From assembly GCF_900114165.1 (NCBI RefSeq), contig NZ_FOSB01000007.1, positions 124,001-188,000 on the forward strand: DNA of 64,000 nucleotides. Reading direction: 5' to 3'. This document shows, one piece after another, positions 36,605-45,744 of this stretch. Both the position numbers and the translations under genes were made by a program. Each line of letters begins with the position of its first letter. The stretch's first letter is position 1. The notes below the pieces were generated by a model. The model worked only from the letters and a program-made list of their open reading frames with translations. It did no database searches and was not told where the DNA came from. This DNA is from Halobacillus dabanensis (GTDB lineage: Bacteria; Bacillota; Bacilli; Bacillales; Halobacillaceae).

Positions 36605-37624
36605 CTAGCGAATTTTGAATCGGGAAAGAATGGGGTATAGAAGAAGAGAAACCAATACATATAAATTCAAGACACCGTAAAGCGGATACAAATATTCGAT
36701 TAAAGTCGAAAAACCGAAAGAAGTGAAAGGGAGCATGATAGCAATGACAGCCATGGCCAAAATCCATAATGGCTGTCTCACATATTCCCTGAACCTCGTA
36801 ACCAATCCGAGCGTTCCAGAAGCAGCCGTCGTGAAGATTGCAATCCATAGCATCAAAGACATGAACAACATCATCTCATACGGATAATGTTTCAAAATCG
36901 CGAAAAGGGGGATTTCATACAAAATGATATCTTCAGAGATTTGGATGAGGCTATTGTTATAAAGGTAAGATACAGATCCAAGAATCATACCACTGCCGAC
37001 ACTCGCAATCCAGATTTCCCCCTTATGACGTACTTGATTGCCTATCGCCCCAAGAACAGCGATCAACGGCAAAATATTTAGGGCTGTAAATGGAAAAGCT
37101 GCCATCCAGTTACTCATCTCATGAAAATGTCCAAACAAAGACAATTCTTGATCCCTTATGAATAATATCAACACAAACAAGAGGCCTGAGATCAGTAAAG
37201 GAAGGACAAAACTGTTTACGATGACGATTCCTTTGACATCCCATACAAAAAGGAGGATGAGCGGTATGATAATCGCAAGGACCCCCAACCGGTAAGAGAA
37301 GTTGAACGCTTGCCACGTTGCTCCGCTACCTGCCAGCATGATTACGGTCGTTGTAAAAAGATAAATGATGATCATCCAGTCATATACTGCAGTCAAATGT
37401 TTGCCAACCAGTGTCCGGAGAACAGGCAAATAGTGCCCGGTTTGTTTCTTGTAACTGATATCAAGAATGGCCTTACAGCATAGGGTGAACATCAATGAAA
37501 ATAAAAGAATTGCCAAGCTGCTATCATCACCAAAAAACTGCCACAGTTCTCTTCCGGAAGCATATCCTGCTCCGATCATCGTCCCTATAATCAAGAACAT
37601 CCACTTGAACCCTGCTTTTAACAT
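36605..37624 (-). CDS. YkvI-family membrane protein
   Basis: 339 aa with about ten membrane helices. The opening FLIIGTMIGAGYASGRELWQFF is the family signature and recalls the first helix of APC/LeuT-type transporters. Function unproven. It is first in an operon with the mscS channel (47 bp gap) and DUF951. In B. subtilis yyaD and yyaE occupy this interval, so the gene may be a replacement. Confidence 0.8.
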   Translation of the reverse strand: MLKAGFKWMFLIIGTMIGAGYASGRELWQFFGDDSSLAILLFSLMFTLCCKAILDISYKKQTGHYLPVLRTLVGKHLTAVYDWMIIIYLFTTTVIMLAGSGATWQAFNFSYRLGVLAIIIPLILLFVWDVKGIVIVNSFVLPLLISGLLFVLILFIRDQELSLFGHFHEMSNWMAAFPFTALNILPLIAVLGAIGNQVRHKGEIWIASVGSGMILGSVSYLYNNSLIQISEDIILYEIPLFAILKHYPYEMMLFMSLMLWIAIFTTAASGTLGLVTRFREYVRQPLWILAMAVIAIMLPFTSFGFSTLIEYLYPLYGVLNLYVLVSLLLYPILSRFKIR

Positions 37625-37713
37625 GACCGTTCCTCCACATCTATGTATTTGTCACGTATAGAACCGCGGACAACCTTATATACTGTTACTACTATGTGTC
37701 TGGAGGAGAAGCT

Positions 37714-38340
37714 ATGAATTTCAAGGACAAGTTTTCTAAAGAGGAAAAGCGCGTCAGCACCGATGATCCAGCAATGAGTGATATATTGAGCACCTACTTA
37801 CAGGAGTGGCTTCCCCCTTCAAAGGATATCGTTGTCACCTGTATCGGTACGGATCGTTCCACTGGGGATGCTTTCGGCCCATTGGTTGGCTCGATGCTCC
37901 AGGACCAATCCCTTGAAACCTTTCATATATACGGGACGCTTGAGGAACCTTTACATGCTCTGAATTTGAAGGAGAGGTTGGCTGCTATCAGGAAAAACCA
38001 CCCGAACCCCTATATACTTGCTATTGATGCATGTCTCGGTAAATCAACTTCTGTCGGTTCCGTCGTTTTAGGGAAAGGAGCTCTTAATCCTGGTTCGGCA
38101 TTAAAAAAAGACCTCCCGCCTGTAGGTCAACTACATATCAGCGGAATGGTCAATGTCAGTGGTTTCATGGAGCATGTCGTTTTGCAAAACACGAGACTGC
38201 ATGTGGTCATGCAAATGGCTGCTAAAGTTGCTGCTGCCATACAATTATCAGAAGCGAAACGGAAACAAGTGAATTTAGAAAGTTCTCCCTATCAGACGTT
38301 TACGGCGAACATGCCTCCTGTCAAAAAGGGGATTCGATAA
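37714..38340 (+). CDS. yyaC: Spore protease-like protein YyaC
   Basis: 208 aa from ATG at 37714 (GGAGGAG upstream; an in-frame GTG at 37696 precedes that site). The family is related to the GPR germination protease fold: VVTCIGTDRSTGDAFGPLVG and AIDACLGKSTSVGSV are its core motifs. Conserved in spore formers near parA/parB. It converges with the DUF554 gene with one base between them. Confidence 0.9.
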   Translation: MNFKDKFSKEEKRVSTDDPAMSDILSTYLQEWLPPSKDIVVTCIGTDRSTGDAFGPLVGSMLQDQSLETFHIYGTLEEPLHALNLKERLAAIRKNHPNPYILAIDACLGKSTSVGSVVLGKGALNPGSALKKDLPPVGQLHISGMVNVSGFMEHVVLQNTRLHVVMQMAAKVAAAIQLSEAKRKQVNLESSPYQTFTANMPPVKKGIR

Positions 38341-38341
38341 G

Positions 38342-39046
38342 TCAGAACCATTGGGATACAGCCAGTACAATACCTACCATCAATAAAGAAGGCAACAAGT
38401 TGGCCACCCTGATTTTTGTCAATTTCAGAAGGTTCAAGCCGATGGCAACGATCAGTAATCCTCCTGTCGCCGTCATTTCGACAATGAATAAATCAAGCAT
38501 TGTTTGCGGAATCCAATTATTGATTTGAGTGGCTAGAAGGGCAATCGAACCTTCATAGAGGACGACAGGGATAACAGAAAAAATAACTCCTATACCCAGG
38601 GTCGAAGTGAGAACAAGGGAAACGAATCCATCAATGATCGCCTTTGTAATCAACACTTCATGATCGTTCCTCAGACCGCTATCGAGCGCTCCTATAACAG
38701 ATAGGGCCCCAATCACAAAAATCAAAGATGCAGTGATGAAACCCTGGGCGATACTCGATGTCTGATCCGGCTTCGTGAATTTCTTTTCGACCCAGCGTCC
38801 TATGTATTCAAGCTTGGCTTCCAGATGCACCGCCTCACCGATAATCGCTCCTGTCAATAAACTGAGAAGCACAATGACGATGTTTTCTGTTTCAAAGGCC
38901 ATCTGCAACCCGATCAACATGACAGCAAGCCCGACCCCGCTCATGACCGTTTCTTTATACCTCTCTGGGATTTTTGTGAAGAATAATCCTAACAATGTAC
39001 CAACAAATATACATAAGCCATTGATTAATGTACCAAATAACACCAT
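38342..39046 (-). CDS. DUF554 membrane protein
   Basis: 234 aa, about seven helices, with LTGAIIGEAVHLE and the GALSVIGALDSGL segment typical of DUF554 (YqgA/YdfK). Probably a transporter; substrate unknown. It lies 115 bp downstream of parB on the same strand, so it may be read from the noc-par region. Confidence 0.88.
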   Translation of the reverse strand: MVLFGTLINGLCIFVGTLLGLFFTKIPERYKETVMSGVGLAVMLIGLQMAFETENIVIVLLSLLTGAIIGEAVHLEAKLEYIGRWVEKKFTKPDQTSSIAQGFITASLIFVIGALSVIGALDSGLRNDHEVLITKAIIDGFVSLVLTSTLGIGVIFSVIPVVLYEGSIALLATQINNWIPQTMLDLFIVEMTATGGLLIVAIGLNLLKLTKIRVANLLPSLLMVGIVLAVSQWF

Positions 39047-39161
39047 ACCATTCTCTCCATTACCGTCTTATCGTATTGATTCTTTTTTCCATCTTTACTT
39101 TTCCCATCACAGGGGAGGGGACCTTTACAAAAAAATACCCAGAGACCTCAGACTCTGATTT

Positions 39162-40010
39162 TCACTCTTTTTTACCAAACATATCGATAATACGCTCTAA
39201 ATCTTGCTCATTCGTGAATTCAATCTCGATTTTTCCTTTACGTTTTCCTTTATGGATCTTCACACTTGTGCCTAACCGTTCTTTCAAATTCTCTTCCCGC
39301 TCTTGCAGGAAGATATCCTTTGTTTTTTTCTCTTTCTTTTTAGGTTTCTTTTCATTTATTTCTTTAATGATGGTTTCCACCTGGCGGACATTGAGCGAGT
39401 CTCTTTCAATCCGCTTCACGAGGTTCATTTGTTCATCCCTATCTTTCAATCCGAGTAGGGCACGGCCGTGTCCCATAGATAGTTTTCCTGTATTGATTTT
39501 CTCTACCACCACATTCGGTAAAGTCAATAGTCGAATTAAATTCGAAATATGAGACCTGCTTTTACCAAGGCGCTGGGAAAGGACATCCTGGGTCACGCCA
39601 AGTTCTTTCATCAATTTTTCATAGGATCTCGCTTCTTCAATAGGAGTAAGGTCCTCTCGTTGCAAGTTCTCAAGTAAAGCAAGCTCCATCATCTCTTCAT
39701 CCGTCAGTTCCTTCACAATAGCGGGAACTTGGGCAAGCCCCGCTTTTTGAGCAGCCCGGAACCTTCGTTCTCCGACAACAATCTCAAAACCTTTAATGCT
39801 CCCCCTTACAATAAGGGGCTGAAGGATACCATGTTTCTCAATGGACTGCGCTAATTCGGCAAGCGTTTCGTCATCGAATTGCTCCCGCGGTTGATAAGGG
39901 TTGGGCCTACAATCTTTAATCGCTACATGGGTGATATCATCATCTGAAGTTTTATTATTGAAAAAAGCGCGTAAAGGTTCCTTTCCTTTGTCACCTAACC
40001 CTTTCGCCAT
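39162..40010 (-). CDS. parB: Chromosome partitioning protein ParB (Spo0J)
   Basis: Binds parS and acts as a CTP-dependent clamp for origin segregation and SMC loading. 282 aa. Arg-rich box with GERRFRAAQKAG (about 78), helix-turn-helix LSQRLGKSRSHISNLIRLL, and a Lys-rich linker before the C-terminal dimer domain. It overlaps parA by 20 bp. Candidate parS sites are at 14763 and 45733. Confidence 0.96.
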   Translation of the reverse strand: MAKGLGDKGKEPLRAFFNNKTSDDDITHVAIKDCRPNPYQPREQFDDETLAELAQSIEKHGILQPLIVRGSIKGFEIVVGERRFRAAQKAGLAQVPAIVKELTDEEMMELALLENLQREDLTPIEEARSYEKLMKELGVTQDVLSQRLGKSRSHISNLIRLLTLPNVVVEKINTGKLSMGHGRALLGLKDRDEQMNLVKRIERDSLNVRQVETIIKEINEKKPKKKEKKTKDIFLQEREENLKERLGTSVKIHKGKRKGKIEIEFTNEQDLERIIDMFGKKE

Positions 40011-40764
40011 TCACAATCACTTCCTTTGCTAAATCTAAATATACTTCCGCTCCCCGGGACTTCGCATCATATATTATAACGGGTCTGCCATGGCTGGGGG
40101 CTTCACTTAAACGGATATTTCGGGGAATGATAGAGCGGTAAACCCTGTCCTGGAAATATTTCTTCACTTCATCGATGACCTGGATACCAAGGTTTGTCCG
40201 GGCATCCAACATTGTCATAAGAACACCTTCGATCATCAGTTGGTTATTCAAGTGCTTTTGTACGAGGCGGATCGTATTCAACAACTGACTCAGACCTTCA
40301 AGAGCATAATATTCGCATTGAACAGGAATCAAAACGGAATCCGATGCTGTTAAGGAATTAAGGGTCAAGAGCCCAAGGGATGGGGGGCAATCAATGATGA
40401 TATAATCATACTCCCCCTTGATTTGGTCGAGCGATTTCTTCAATTTTACTTCCCGGGAAATAGTGGGGGCAAGTTCGATTTCTGCTCCCGCCAATTGAAT
40501 CGTTGCTGGTATTGCATCCAGGTTGTTCACAATTGTTCCCGTCCGGACATTTTCCGCCGCTACATCATCAACGAGGATGTTATATATACACTGGTCCATA
40601 TCACCCTTTTCCACTCCAACCCCACTTGTCGCATTTCCTTGAGGATCGATATCCACTAACAATACCTTATAGGCCAAATGAGCTAAACATGCGCTTAAAT
40701 TAACAGCTGTCGTCGTCTTTCCGACGCCACCTTTTTGATTCGCGATAGAAATCACTTTCCCCAT
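39991..40764 (-). CDS. parA: Chromosome partitioning ATPase ParA (Soj)
   Basis: A deviant Walker ATPase, 257 aa: KGGVGKTTTAVNL (11-23), then DIDPQGNAT and IIDCPPSLG. Works with ParB in origin segregation and regulates DnaA. A Noc-binding-like palindrome lies inside the gene. Confidence 0.96.
   Translation of the reverse strand: MGKVISIANQKGGVGKTTTAVNLSACLAHLAYKVLLVDIDPQGNATSGVGVEKGDMDQCIYNILVDDVAAENVRTGTIVNNLDAIPATIQLAGAEIELAPTISREVKLKKSLDQIKGEYDYIIIDCPPSLGLLTLNSLTASDSVLIPVQCEYYALEGLSQLLNTIRLVQKHLNNQLMIEGVLMTMLDARTNLGIQVIDEVKKYFQDRVYRSIIPRNIRLSEAPSHGRPVIIYDAKSRGAEVYLDLAKEVIVNGERVR
40448..40461. promoter_or_regulatory. Noc-binding-like site inside parA
   Basis: ACTTCCCGGGAAAT matches the Noc site ATTTCCCGGGAAAT at 13 of 14 positions. 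Confidence 0.55.
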
Positions 40765-40832
40765 GATGCCACCTGCCTCTTTTCTTTTCTACCATTCTAC
40801 CATTCCATTCAAAGGATTAGGTCAAAAGACAC

Positions 40833-40966
40833 AAAAAAAGCGCATGTGCCCTGGGAGACACGACACGCATAAGCAAAACGGCTGGAGGAAGGTGATCTTC
40901 CCTGCCGAAATACGGATGCTTATGTCGCGATTGACTGGGAGTTGGAGCTAGACGATAAAAAGCGCC
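40833..40966. repeat. Cruciform repeat family 2, copy between parA and noc
   Basis: Flanked by AAAAAGCGC-type boxes. Contains GCCCTGGGAGACACGAC, then GCATAAGCA, an inner GGAGGAAG/CTTCC hairpin, then TGCTTATGTCGCGA and TGGAGCTAGAC. It shares its outer boxes and the CATAAGC/GCTTATG pair with the copy at 60321-60427. It has the look of a Bacillaceae intergenic repeat with AGCTAGAC edges that I recall from other genomes; I cannot name it. Confidence 0.55.
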
Positions 40967-40993
40967 ACGGGTCTTGCACACCGCCGACGAGCT

Positions 40994-41029
40994 TAAAAAA
41001 AGTCCCATCTCCACAAATGTCAAGATGGG
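40994..41029 (-). terminator. noc terminator
   Basis: On the minus strand CCCATCT and AGATGGG enclose a 12-nt loop, followed by ACTTTTTTT. Its position separates noc from parA transcription. Confidence 0.75.
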
Positions 41030-41038
41030 TTGTTCAAG

Positions 41039-41902
41039 CTATGACTTTTTCTTTGGAATCTTTATGGTGATTTGATAATAATCATCATGGTCTTCTTCGT
41101 CTGTTTCTAAGTCGACACCTGTATCCGATACCATTGTCAGAGATTGGCGGATTGTATTCATTGCAATTCGCATATCTTTATTAACGCCTTTTATTTTCGG
41201 CTTTTTCTTCTTAGGTTTCGGATCACTCAGTTTAGCAATACGCTCTTCCGTCTGTTTTACATTCAACTGCTTTTCAATTATTTCCGCTAGCACTTTTTCT
41301 TGCATTTCCGGGTCTTTGAGACCGATCAAAGCACGCGCGTGTCGCTCTGTAATTTTTTTATCCATAATTGCCTGCTGTACAGTTTCAGGCAATTTTAACA
41401 ACCGAAGCTTGTTCGCAATCGTCGATTGACTTTTTCCTAACCGTTGGGCCAATGCCTCTTGTGTAATTTGATGAAGTTCCAGCAGCCTTGCATAAGCTAA
41501 CGCCTCTTCGATCACAGTCAGTTCTTCCCGCTGCAAGTTTTCAATAAGAGCAACAGACGCTGTCTGCGAATCATTCATATCACGGATGATCGCAGGGATT
41601 GTTTGCCAGTCCAAAGATTGGACCGCTCGCCACCTACGTTCACCGGCAATCAATTCATACTCTTCTTCATTTAACCGACGGAGAACGATCGGCTGAATCA
41701 TCCCATGCGTATGTATCGTCTGGGCGAGTTCGCTAATCTTCTCGTTGTTGAAAACCGCTCGAGGTTGGTAACGGTTGGGCTGTACCTGTTCGACAGGAAC
41801 TTGTACAACTTCATCGGGGTTGTAGCCTTCTTCTCCACTGTTGTCATTTTCAGAATCCGGTTTGTCCCCAAGCCCGAACAAACGACCAAAAGGATGTAAC
41901 AC
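41039..41902 (-). CDS. noc: Nucleoid occlusion protein Noc
   Basis: A ParB paralogue that binds its own sites and blocks Z-ring assembly over the nucleoid. 287 aa. N-terminal amphipathic membrane helix [14 protein letters not shown], ParB box [15 protein letters not shown], and helix-turn-helix [21 protein letters not shown]. In B. subtilis rsmG directly precedes noc; here they are 13.8 kb apart. Confidence 0.95.
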   Translation of the reverse strand: MLHPFGRLFGLGDKPDSENDNSGEEGYNPDEVVQVPVEQVQPNRYQPRAVFNNEKISELAQTIHTHGMIQPIVLRRLNEEEYELIAGERRWRAVQSLDWQTIPAIIRDMNDSQTASVALIENLQREELTVIEEALAYARLLELHQITQEALAQRLGKSQSTIANKLRLLKLPETVQQAIMDKKITERHARALIGLKDPEMQEKVLAEIIEKQLNVKQTEERIAKLSDPKPKKKKPKIKGVNKDMRIAMNTIRQSLTMVSDTGVDLETDEEDHDDYYQITIKIPKKKS

Positions 41903-41969
41903 GATCAGACACCACCTTTATACGATCGAGCATACGCTGTTTTTATTGTATATACCCTATATTTTGAAA

Positions 41970-42004
41970 CATAAAAAGCGCCGCAGGCTATTAAGCTGCT
42001 GCGC
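41970..42004 (-). terminator. Terminator upstream of noc
   Basis: GCGCCGCAG (41978-41986) pairs with CTGCTGCGC (41996-42004) except at one position. The minus strand then has TTTTTATG. It would shield noc from transcription entering from the islet. Confidence 0.6.
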
Positions 42005-42401
42005 GTACGTATGCCGTTTTCATTTCTCTATTCATTTTATCACATTTAATCTATGAAAAGTATCTTCAAGAATTAAGAATTACCTGCCAGTTTTGTCGAA
42101 ATCATTCTTCCGCATTAGGGAGAACCGTGATTTCCTGCCATTTGTCGGGGTCTGTTTGATGGCTTCTTATGACAAATACAGTCGATAAATTTCCTATATT
42201 CCATAAGTTTCCTGGTTAATTTGATTTAAAAAATGGTTGGAGGAATGACTTGCTTTCTGAGGGCGTTTAATGGACTTCCTCGAACTTTGCTCTGTAGGGT
42301 CCCCGGACGAGTCTCTCTCCCCCTATGGAGAATTTTATTGAGTTAAAAAAGCAGGGGAAAGTGAGGGATATGAATAAATTGTATAGTTGGAATAATTTAT
42401 T
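42005..42401. other. Non-coding gap between noc and the MFS leader
   Basis: No ORF with a credible ribosome-binding site. The only unit I can support is the 3' part, which leads into the short leader ORF. Confidence 0.5.
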
Positions 42402-42415
42402 AGGAGGAAATTCAT

Positions 42416-42472
42416 ATGCAAAAAAATTCTGCAAAATTTTCCAATCGACAAACAGGGGGGAGAGCTTCTTAG
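42416..42472 (+). CDS. 18-codon leader peptide of the MFS efflux gene
   Basis: ATG at 42416 has AGGAGG 8 nt upstream. The peptide is MQKNSAKFSNRQTGGRAS, ending TAG at 42470. It sits 60 bp before the MFS start, and its last codons can pair with the sequence that hides the MFS ribosome-binding site. This is the layout of the erm and cat leader peptides, in which drug-stalled ribosomes on the leader expose the resistance gene. Function is inferred from layout; the peptide itself is unlike those I know. Confidence 0.65.
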   Translation: MQKNSAKFSNRQTGGRAS

Positions 42473-42524
42473 AATAACAGGCGCTTAACCTCCTGCTTAT
42501 ATCGGATTATATTTTCGCAGGAGG
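42453..42524 (+). promoter_or_regulatory. Translational attenuator controlling the MFS gene
   Basis: Segment 2, CCTCCTGC (42489-42496), pairs perfectly with segment 3, GCAGGAGG (42517-42524), which is the MFS ribosome-binding site. Segment 1, CAGGGGG (42453-42459) inside the leader ORF, can pair with CCTCCTG (42489-42495) using one G-U. A ribosome finishing the leader would cover segment 1 and leave the site hidden. One stalled early would leave segment 1 free and open the site. There is no T run, so the control would be translational. Confidence 0.65.
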
Positions 42525-42532
42525 AAAAAATT

Positions 42533-43708
42533 TTGAAAAAGAATACCTTAGCATCCCATAATATATGTATTTTATTTTGGGGAGAATTGTTTGGAAGCAT
42601 CCGATTCATCCAGCCAGTTTTGACACTTTTTTATTTCGCTCGCGGCCTTGATGAATCAATGATTTTAATCGTTATGACTTTTTTCAGTATAGGAGTTCTG
42701 TTCGGTGAAATTCCAACAGGGGTCCTCGCTGATCTTTTCGGGGCTAAACGAGCCTTTCTCATTGGTTCTATCCTAAGCATTGTAGCGCATACTCTCCTAA
42801 TTATCGCCTTCGATCCGTGGTTATTTTTCTTAAGCAGTTTTCTGACCGGGTTTGCAGCAACGTTTTTCAGTGGCGCTGACGAAGCGCTCATTTATGAGTC
42901 ATTGAAACTGAGCAAGGAAGAAAACTTAATGGATCGAGCGATGGGACAGATAAGCTCTGCAAGGTTCATCATATCCATATTTGTCGTCATTATCGGGGCC
43001 TTACTGGCAAATGAGTTGACGGAGCATCAATTTCGTTTACTTCTTATACTCGGAGTCTGCTTTATGACGGTTCAATTCATTTTAATCCTCTTCATTAAGA
43101 ATCCGCCTAATCAAGAGGGGAGCAGGACATCGGTAATCCAGCAAGTTGTTGAGGGATACGTGGCCATTAGAAAGATGCCTCAAGTTCTTTGGATGTTCAT
43201 GAATATTTCGCTTGTCTTTATACCGGCGGTCGCTATTTTCGAAAAGTTTGATCAGAAGTTACTCGTCGATGCAGGTCTACCCGTATATGGAATCGGCATG
43301 GTCTATGCCCTTACAGCTATGATCGGATTTATTGCAGCACGAGCGATCGGTTGGATGACGAAGAAAATCGATCGTGTCCATCTGCTGAACCTGACTGGGT
43401 TATTAGCCGTTTTCGCTTTAACAGCCACCGCTTTCTTCCATACGTCGCTATGGATTATATTAGGAGCCATGGTTTTACTCAAACTCGTCAGTGCTATTCG
43501 TTATCCTGTTTATTCCCAGCTGGCAAACAATATCATTCCTTCAAATGTGAGGGCCACCACGATTTCTTTGCTCTCCATATTGGATTCATGCTTTGACCTG
43601 CTCATCTTTACAACTCTCAGTGGGATAGCATCCGTGGGTCTTCTATGGATGTTCCTTACATGCGCGATTATCGCAATGATTGGCACATCGATTCCCATCC
43701 GGAAATAA
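42533..43708 (+). CDS. MFS transporter, probable drug efflux
   Basis: 391 aa with about twelve helices. The A-type loop motif is GEIPTGVLADLFGAKRAFLIGS (about 62-83). A loop follows near 190-200. Low-level similarity in style to DHA3 macrolide or tetracycline exporters; substrate unknown. TTG start, 8 nt after AGGAGG. The attenuator in front suggests induction by a ribosome-targeting compound. First gene of the islet, head-on to replication. Confidence 0.82.
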   Translation: MKKNTLASHNICILFWGELFGSIRFIQPVLTLFYFARGLDESMILIVMTFFSIGVLFGEIPTGVLADLFGAKRAFLIGSILSIVAHTLLIIAFDPWLFFLSSFLTGFAATFFSGADEALIYESLKLSKEENLMDRAMGQISSARFIISIFVVIIGALLANELTEHQFRLLLILGVCFMTVQFILILFIKNPPNQEGSRTSVIQQVVEGYVAIRKMPQVLWMFMNISLVFIPAVAIFEKFDQKLLVDAGLPVYGIGMVYALTAMIGFIAARAIGWMTKKIDRVHLLNLTGLLAVFALTATAFFHTSLWIILGAMVLLKLVSAIRYPVYSQLANNIIPSNVRATTISLLSILDSCFDLLIFTTLSGIASVGLLWMFLTCAIIAMIGTSIPIRK

Positions 43709-43720
43709 TAAAGGTATCAT

Positions 43721-43753
43721 ACAAAAGCTTCTATTCCAGATAGGAGCTTTTGT
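43721..43753. terminator. Bidirectional terminator, MFS and GNAT genes
   Basis: Arms ACAAAAGCTTCTAT and ATAGGAGCTTTTGT with one mismatch; convergent genes on both sides. Confidence 0.8.
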
Positions 43754-43771
43754 TGTTTCACATGAAACGTT

Positions 43772-44293
43772 TCACACTTGTTTTACCAACCCATAAACAT
43801 CGATATCCTTATATTCTCCCCAATGGTAGATGTCTTGTTTTAATGTGCCTTCATAAGTGAGTCCGGCTTTTTCCATCACTTTTGTCGATGCAGGATTTGT
43901 CGAAATAGCTGCAGACCAAATGCGATGCAAGTTCAATTCTTCCAATCCAAATTCAACGATCCGTTTAGCTGCCTCTGAAGCGAAACCCTTGTTCCAGTAT
44001 TGTTTTCCCACCCAATAAGCGAGCTCCCCTTTATTATTTTTGGAATCCACCCTTAATGTCATCGTCCCGATCAACTCTTCCGTCTCCTTTAAAATCATAG
44101 ACATCGGAAAAGCGTTTTTATTATCGATCCATGCCTGATGAGCAGCAATCCACTGTTCTGCAATCTCCAGAGTGTAAGGGTGCGGAACAAAAGTAGTAGC
44201 CGCTACGTCTTCATCCCCGGCTAATTCGACCACCCGCTCCGCCAAATCCTTTGTGTAAGGTTTCAAAACCAGACGATTTGTATGTAATTCCAT
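43772..44293 (-). CDS. GNAT acetyltransferase (RimJ/RimL type)
   Basis: 173 aa. MELHTNRLVLKPYTKDLAERV start, acetyl-CoA loop in YWVGKQYWNKGFASEAAKRIVEFGL, and LHRIWSAAISTNPASTKVMEKAGLTYEG, all standard for acetylation of protein N-termini or small amines. Substrate unknown. Confidence 0.88.
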   Translation of the reverse strand: MELHTNRLVLKPYTKDLAERVVELAGDEDVAATTFVPHPYTLEIAEQWIAAHQAWIDNKNAFPMSMILKETEELIGTMTLRVDSKNNKGELAYWVGKQYWNKGFASEAAKRIVEFGLEELNLHRIWSAAISTNPASTKVMEKAGLTYEGTLKQDIYHWGEYKDIDVYGLVKQV

Positions 44294-44461
44294 GACCGTA
44301 CCTCCTTAACTGTTATTCTTTGTTATTTCTAGCTCTATGAGTTCAAACCCTTTTTTCAAACGGGGGCTTCCATAATAAAAGTCGATATTTGTGGAAAAAT
44401 GATTTTGAGTAAGAAATGGAAAGCGAATGTTTTGTTAATAACTTTAAAAAGCAGGTGACAC

Positions 44462-44722
44462 ATGGATATGGAAAACAATTATAAAGCGGGGGACATCGTG
44501 TATGTGGTTTACCGAAACCCACACACCTATGACGTGGCGAATGTACAAGAGGCAGCCGTCGTCCACAACCCGGAATATCCCGGGGAACTGGCGTTATTTT
44601 TATATGAAACCTATTTTCCACTAGATGATAACATCGCCATCTACGCGTCAGAGGGGGAAGCAGAGCGAGCGTATAACGATACTTTCGGTGGGGCTGCAGA
44701 ATCGGAGGGAGAGCTTTGGTAA
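44462..44722 (+). CDS. splA: SplA, regulator of spore photoproduct lyase
   Basis: 86 aa, TRAP-like fold. YKAGDIVYVVYRNPHTYDVA and PGELALFLYETYFPL match SplA. In B. subtilis SplA is a negative regulator of the splAB operon. It overlaps splB by 7 bp. Spore-specific expression from a sigma-G promoter is expected, but I could not define the -10 box. Confidence 0.9.
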   Translation: MDMENNYKAGDIVYVVYRNPHTYDVANVQEAAVVHNPEYPGELALFLYETYFPLDDNIAIYASEGEAERAYNDTFGGAAESEGELW

Positions 44723-45744
44723 AACCATTTGTACCTGAACTTGTCTATATTGAACCAAGAGCCCTGGAATTTCCCTTAGGCCGTGAATTAAAGGAGAAAT
44801 TTGAAGGGATGGGCATCGAAATCCGAGAGACCACATCGCACAATCAAGTCCGTAACCTTCCAGGAGAGAACGATTTTCAAAAGTACCGGATTGCCAAATC
44901 CACTCTAGTCGTTGGTGTAAGGAAAACTTTGAAATTCGACACATCCAAGCCGTCTGCAGAGTATGCAATCCCTCTCGCGACTGGTTGTATGGGGCATTGC
45001 CACTACTGTTATTTGCAGACAACGATGGGAAGTAAACCATATATCCGGACGTATGTGAATGCGGAAGAAGTATTCGACGCCGCTGAACAGTATATGAAAG
45101 AGCGAGCACCTGAGGAAACACGCTTTGAAGCTTCCTGTACCTCAGACATTGTCGGAATCGATCACTTGACCCACTCCCTGAAGAGGGCGATTGAATACTT
45201 TGGAGAATCGGAATATGGCAGGCTTCGTTTTGTGACAAAATTCGCCCATGTCGATCATCTACTTGATGCCAAACACAACGGCCGGACAAGGTTCCGCTTC
45301 AGTATGAATGCTGATTATGTAATCAAATACTTAGAACCAGGGACTTCCCGACTGGATGACAGAATCGAAGCCGCAGCTAAAGTAGCAAAAGCAGGCTACC
45401 CTTTAGGTTTCATCATCGCTCCTATTTATTTGTATGAAGATTGGAAAGAAGGATATCGCATTCTTTTTGAAAAACTGCAAGCCAAATTACCAGATTATGC
45501 GACAAAGGATTTAACTTTCGAATTGATTCAACACCGTTTTACCAAACCAGCCAAACGTGTCATCCAAAAGAATTACCCGATGACGAAACTTGAAATGGAT
45601 GAAGAAAAACGTAAATACAAATGGGGGAAATATGGAATTGGAAAATATGTCTATCAAAAAGATGAACAAGAAGAAATGAAGGATGTATTAGGAGGCTATA
45701 TCAATCAATACTTCCCCGAAGCAAGTTTGGAATATTTCACGTGA
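44716..45744 (+). CDS. splB: Spore photoproduct lyase
   Basis: A radical SAM enzyme that directly reverses 5-thyminyl-5,6-dihydrothymine in germinating spores. 342 aa. The cluster motif is GCMGHCHYCYLQ (CxxxCxxC, about 90-97), and the conserved later cysteine is in EASCTSD (about 141). Start TTG at 44716 after GGAGGGAG. The stop codon lies inside a parS-like site. Confidence 0.96.
   Translation: MVKPFVPELVYIEPRALEFPLGRELKEKFEGMGIEIRETTSHNQVRNLPGENDFQKYRIAKSTLVVGVRKTLKFDTSKPSAEYAIPLATGCMGHCHYCYLQTTMGSKPYIRTYVNAEEVFDAAEQYMKERAPEETRFEASCTSDIVGIDHLTHSLKRAIEYFGESEYGRLRFVTKFAHVDHLLDAKHNGRTRFRFSMNADYVIKYLEPGTSRLDDRIEAAAKVAKAGYPLGFIIAPIYLYEDWKEGYRILFEKLQAKLPDYATKDLTFELIQHRFTKPAKRVIQKNYPMTKLEMDEEKRKYKWGKYGIGKYVYQKDEQEEMKDVLGGYINQYFPEASLEYFT

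Noticed and set aside
43754-43769. Third parS-like palindrome (TGTTTCACATGAAACG)
   Set aside because: The central CG is CA and the last base also differs; ParB sites rarely tolerate a change in the centre. It may be a decayed site.
44341-44461. Sigma-G promoter for splAB
   Set aside because: A TGAGTA box is present at about 44406, but no CATACTA-like -10 follows at the right distance.
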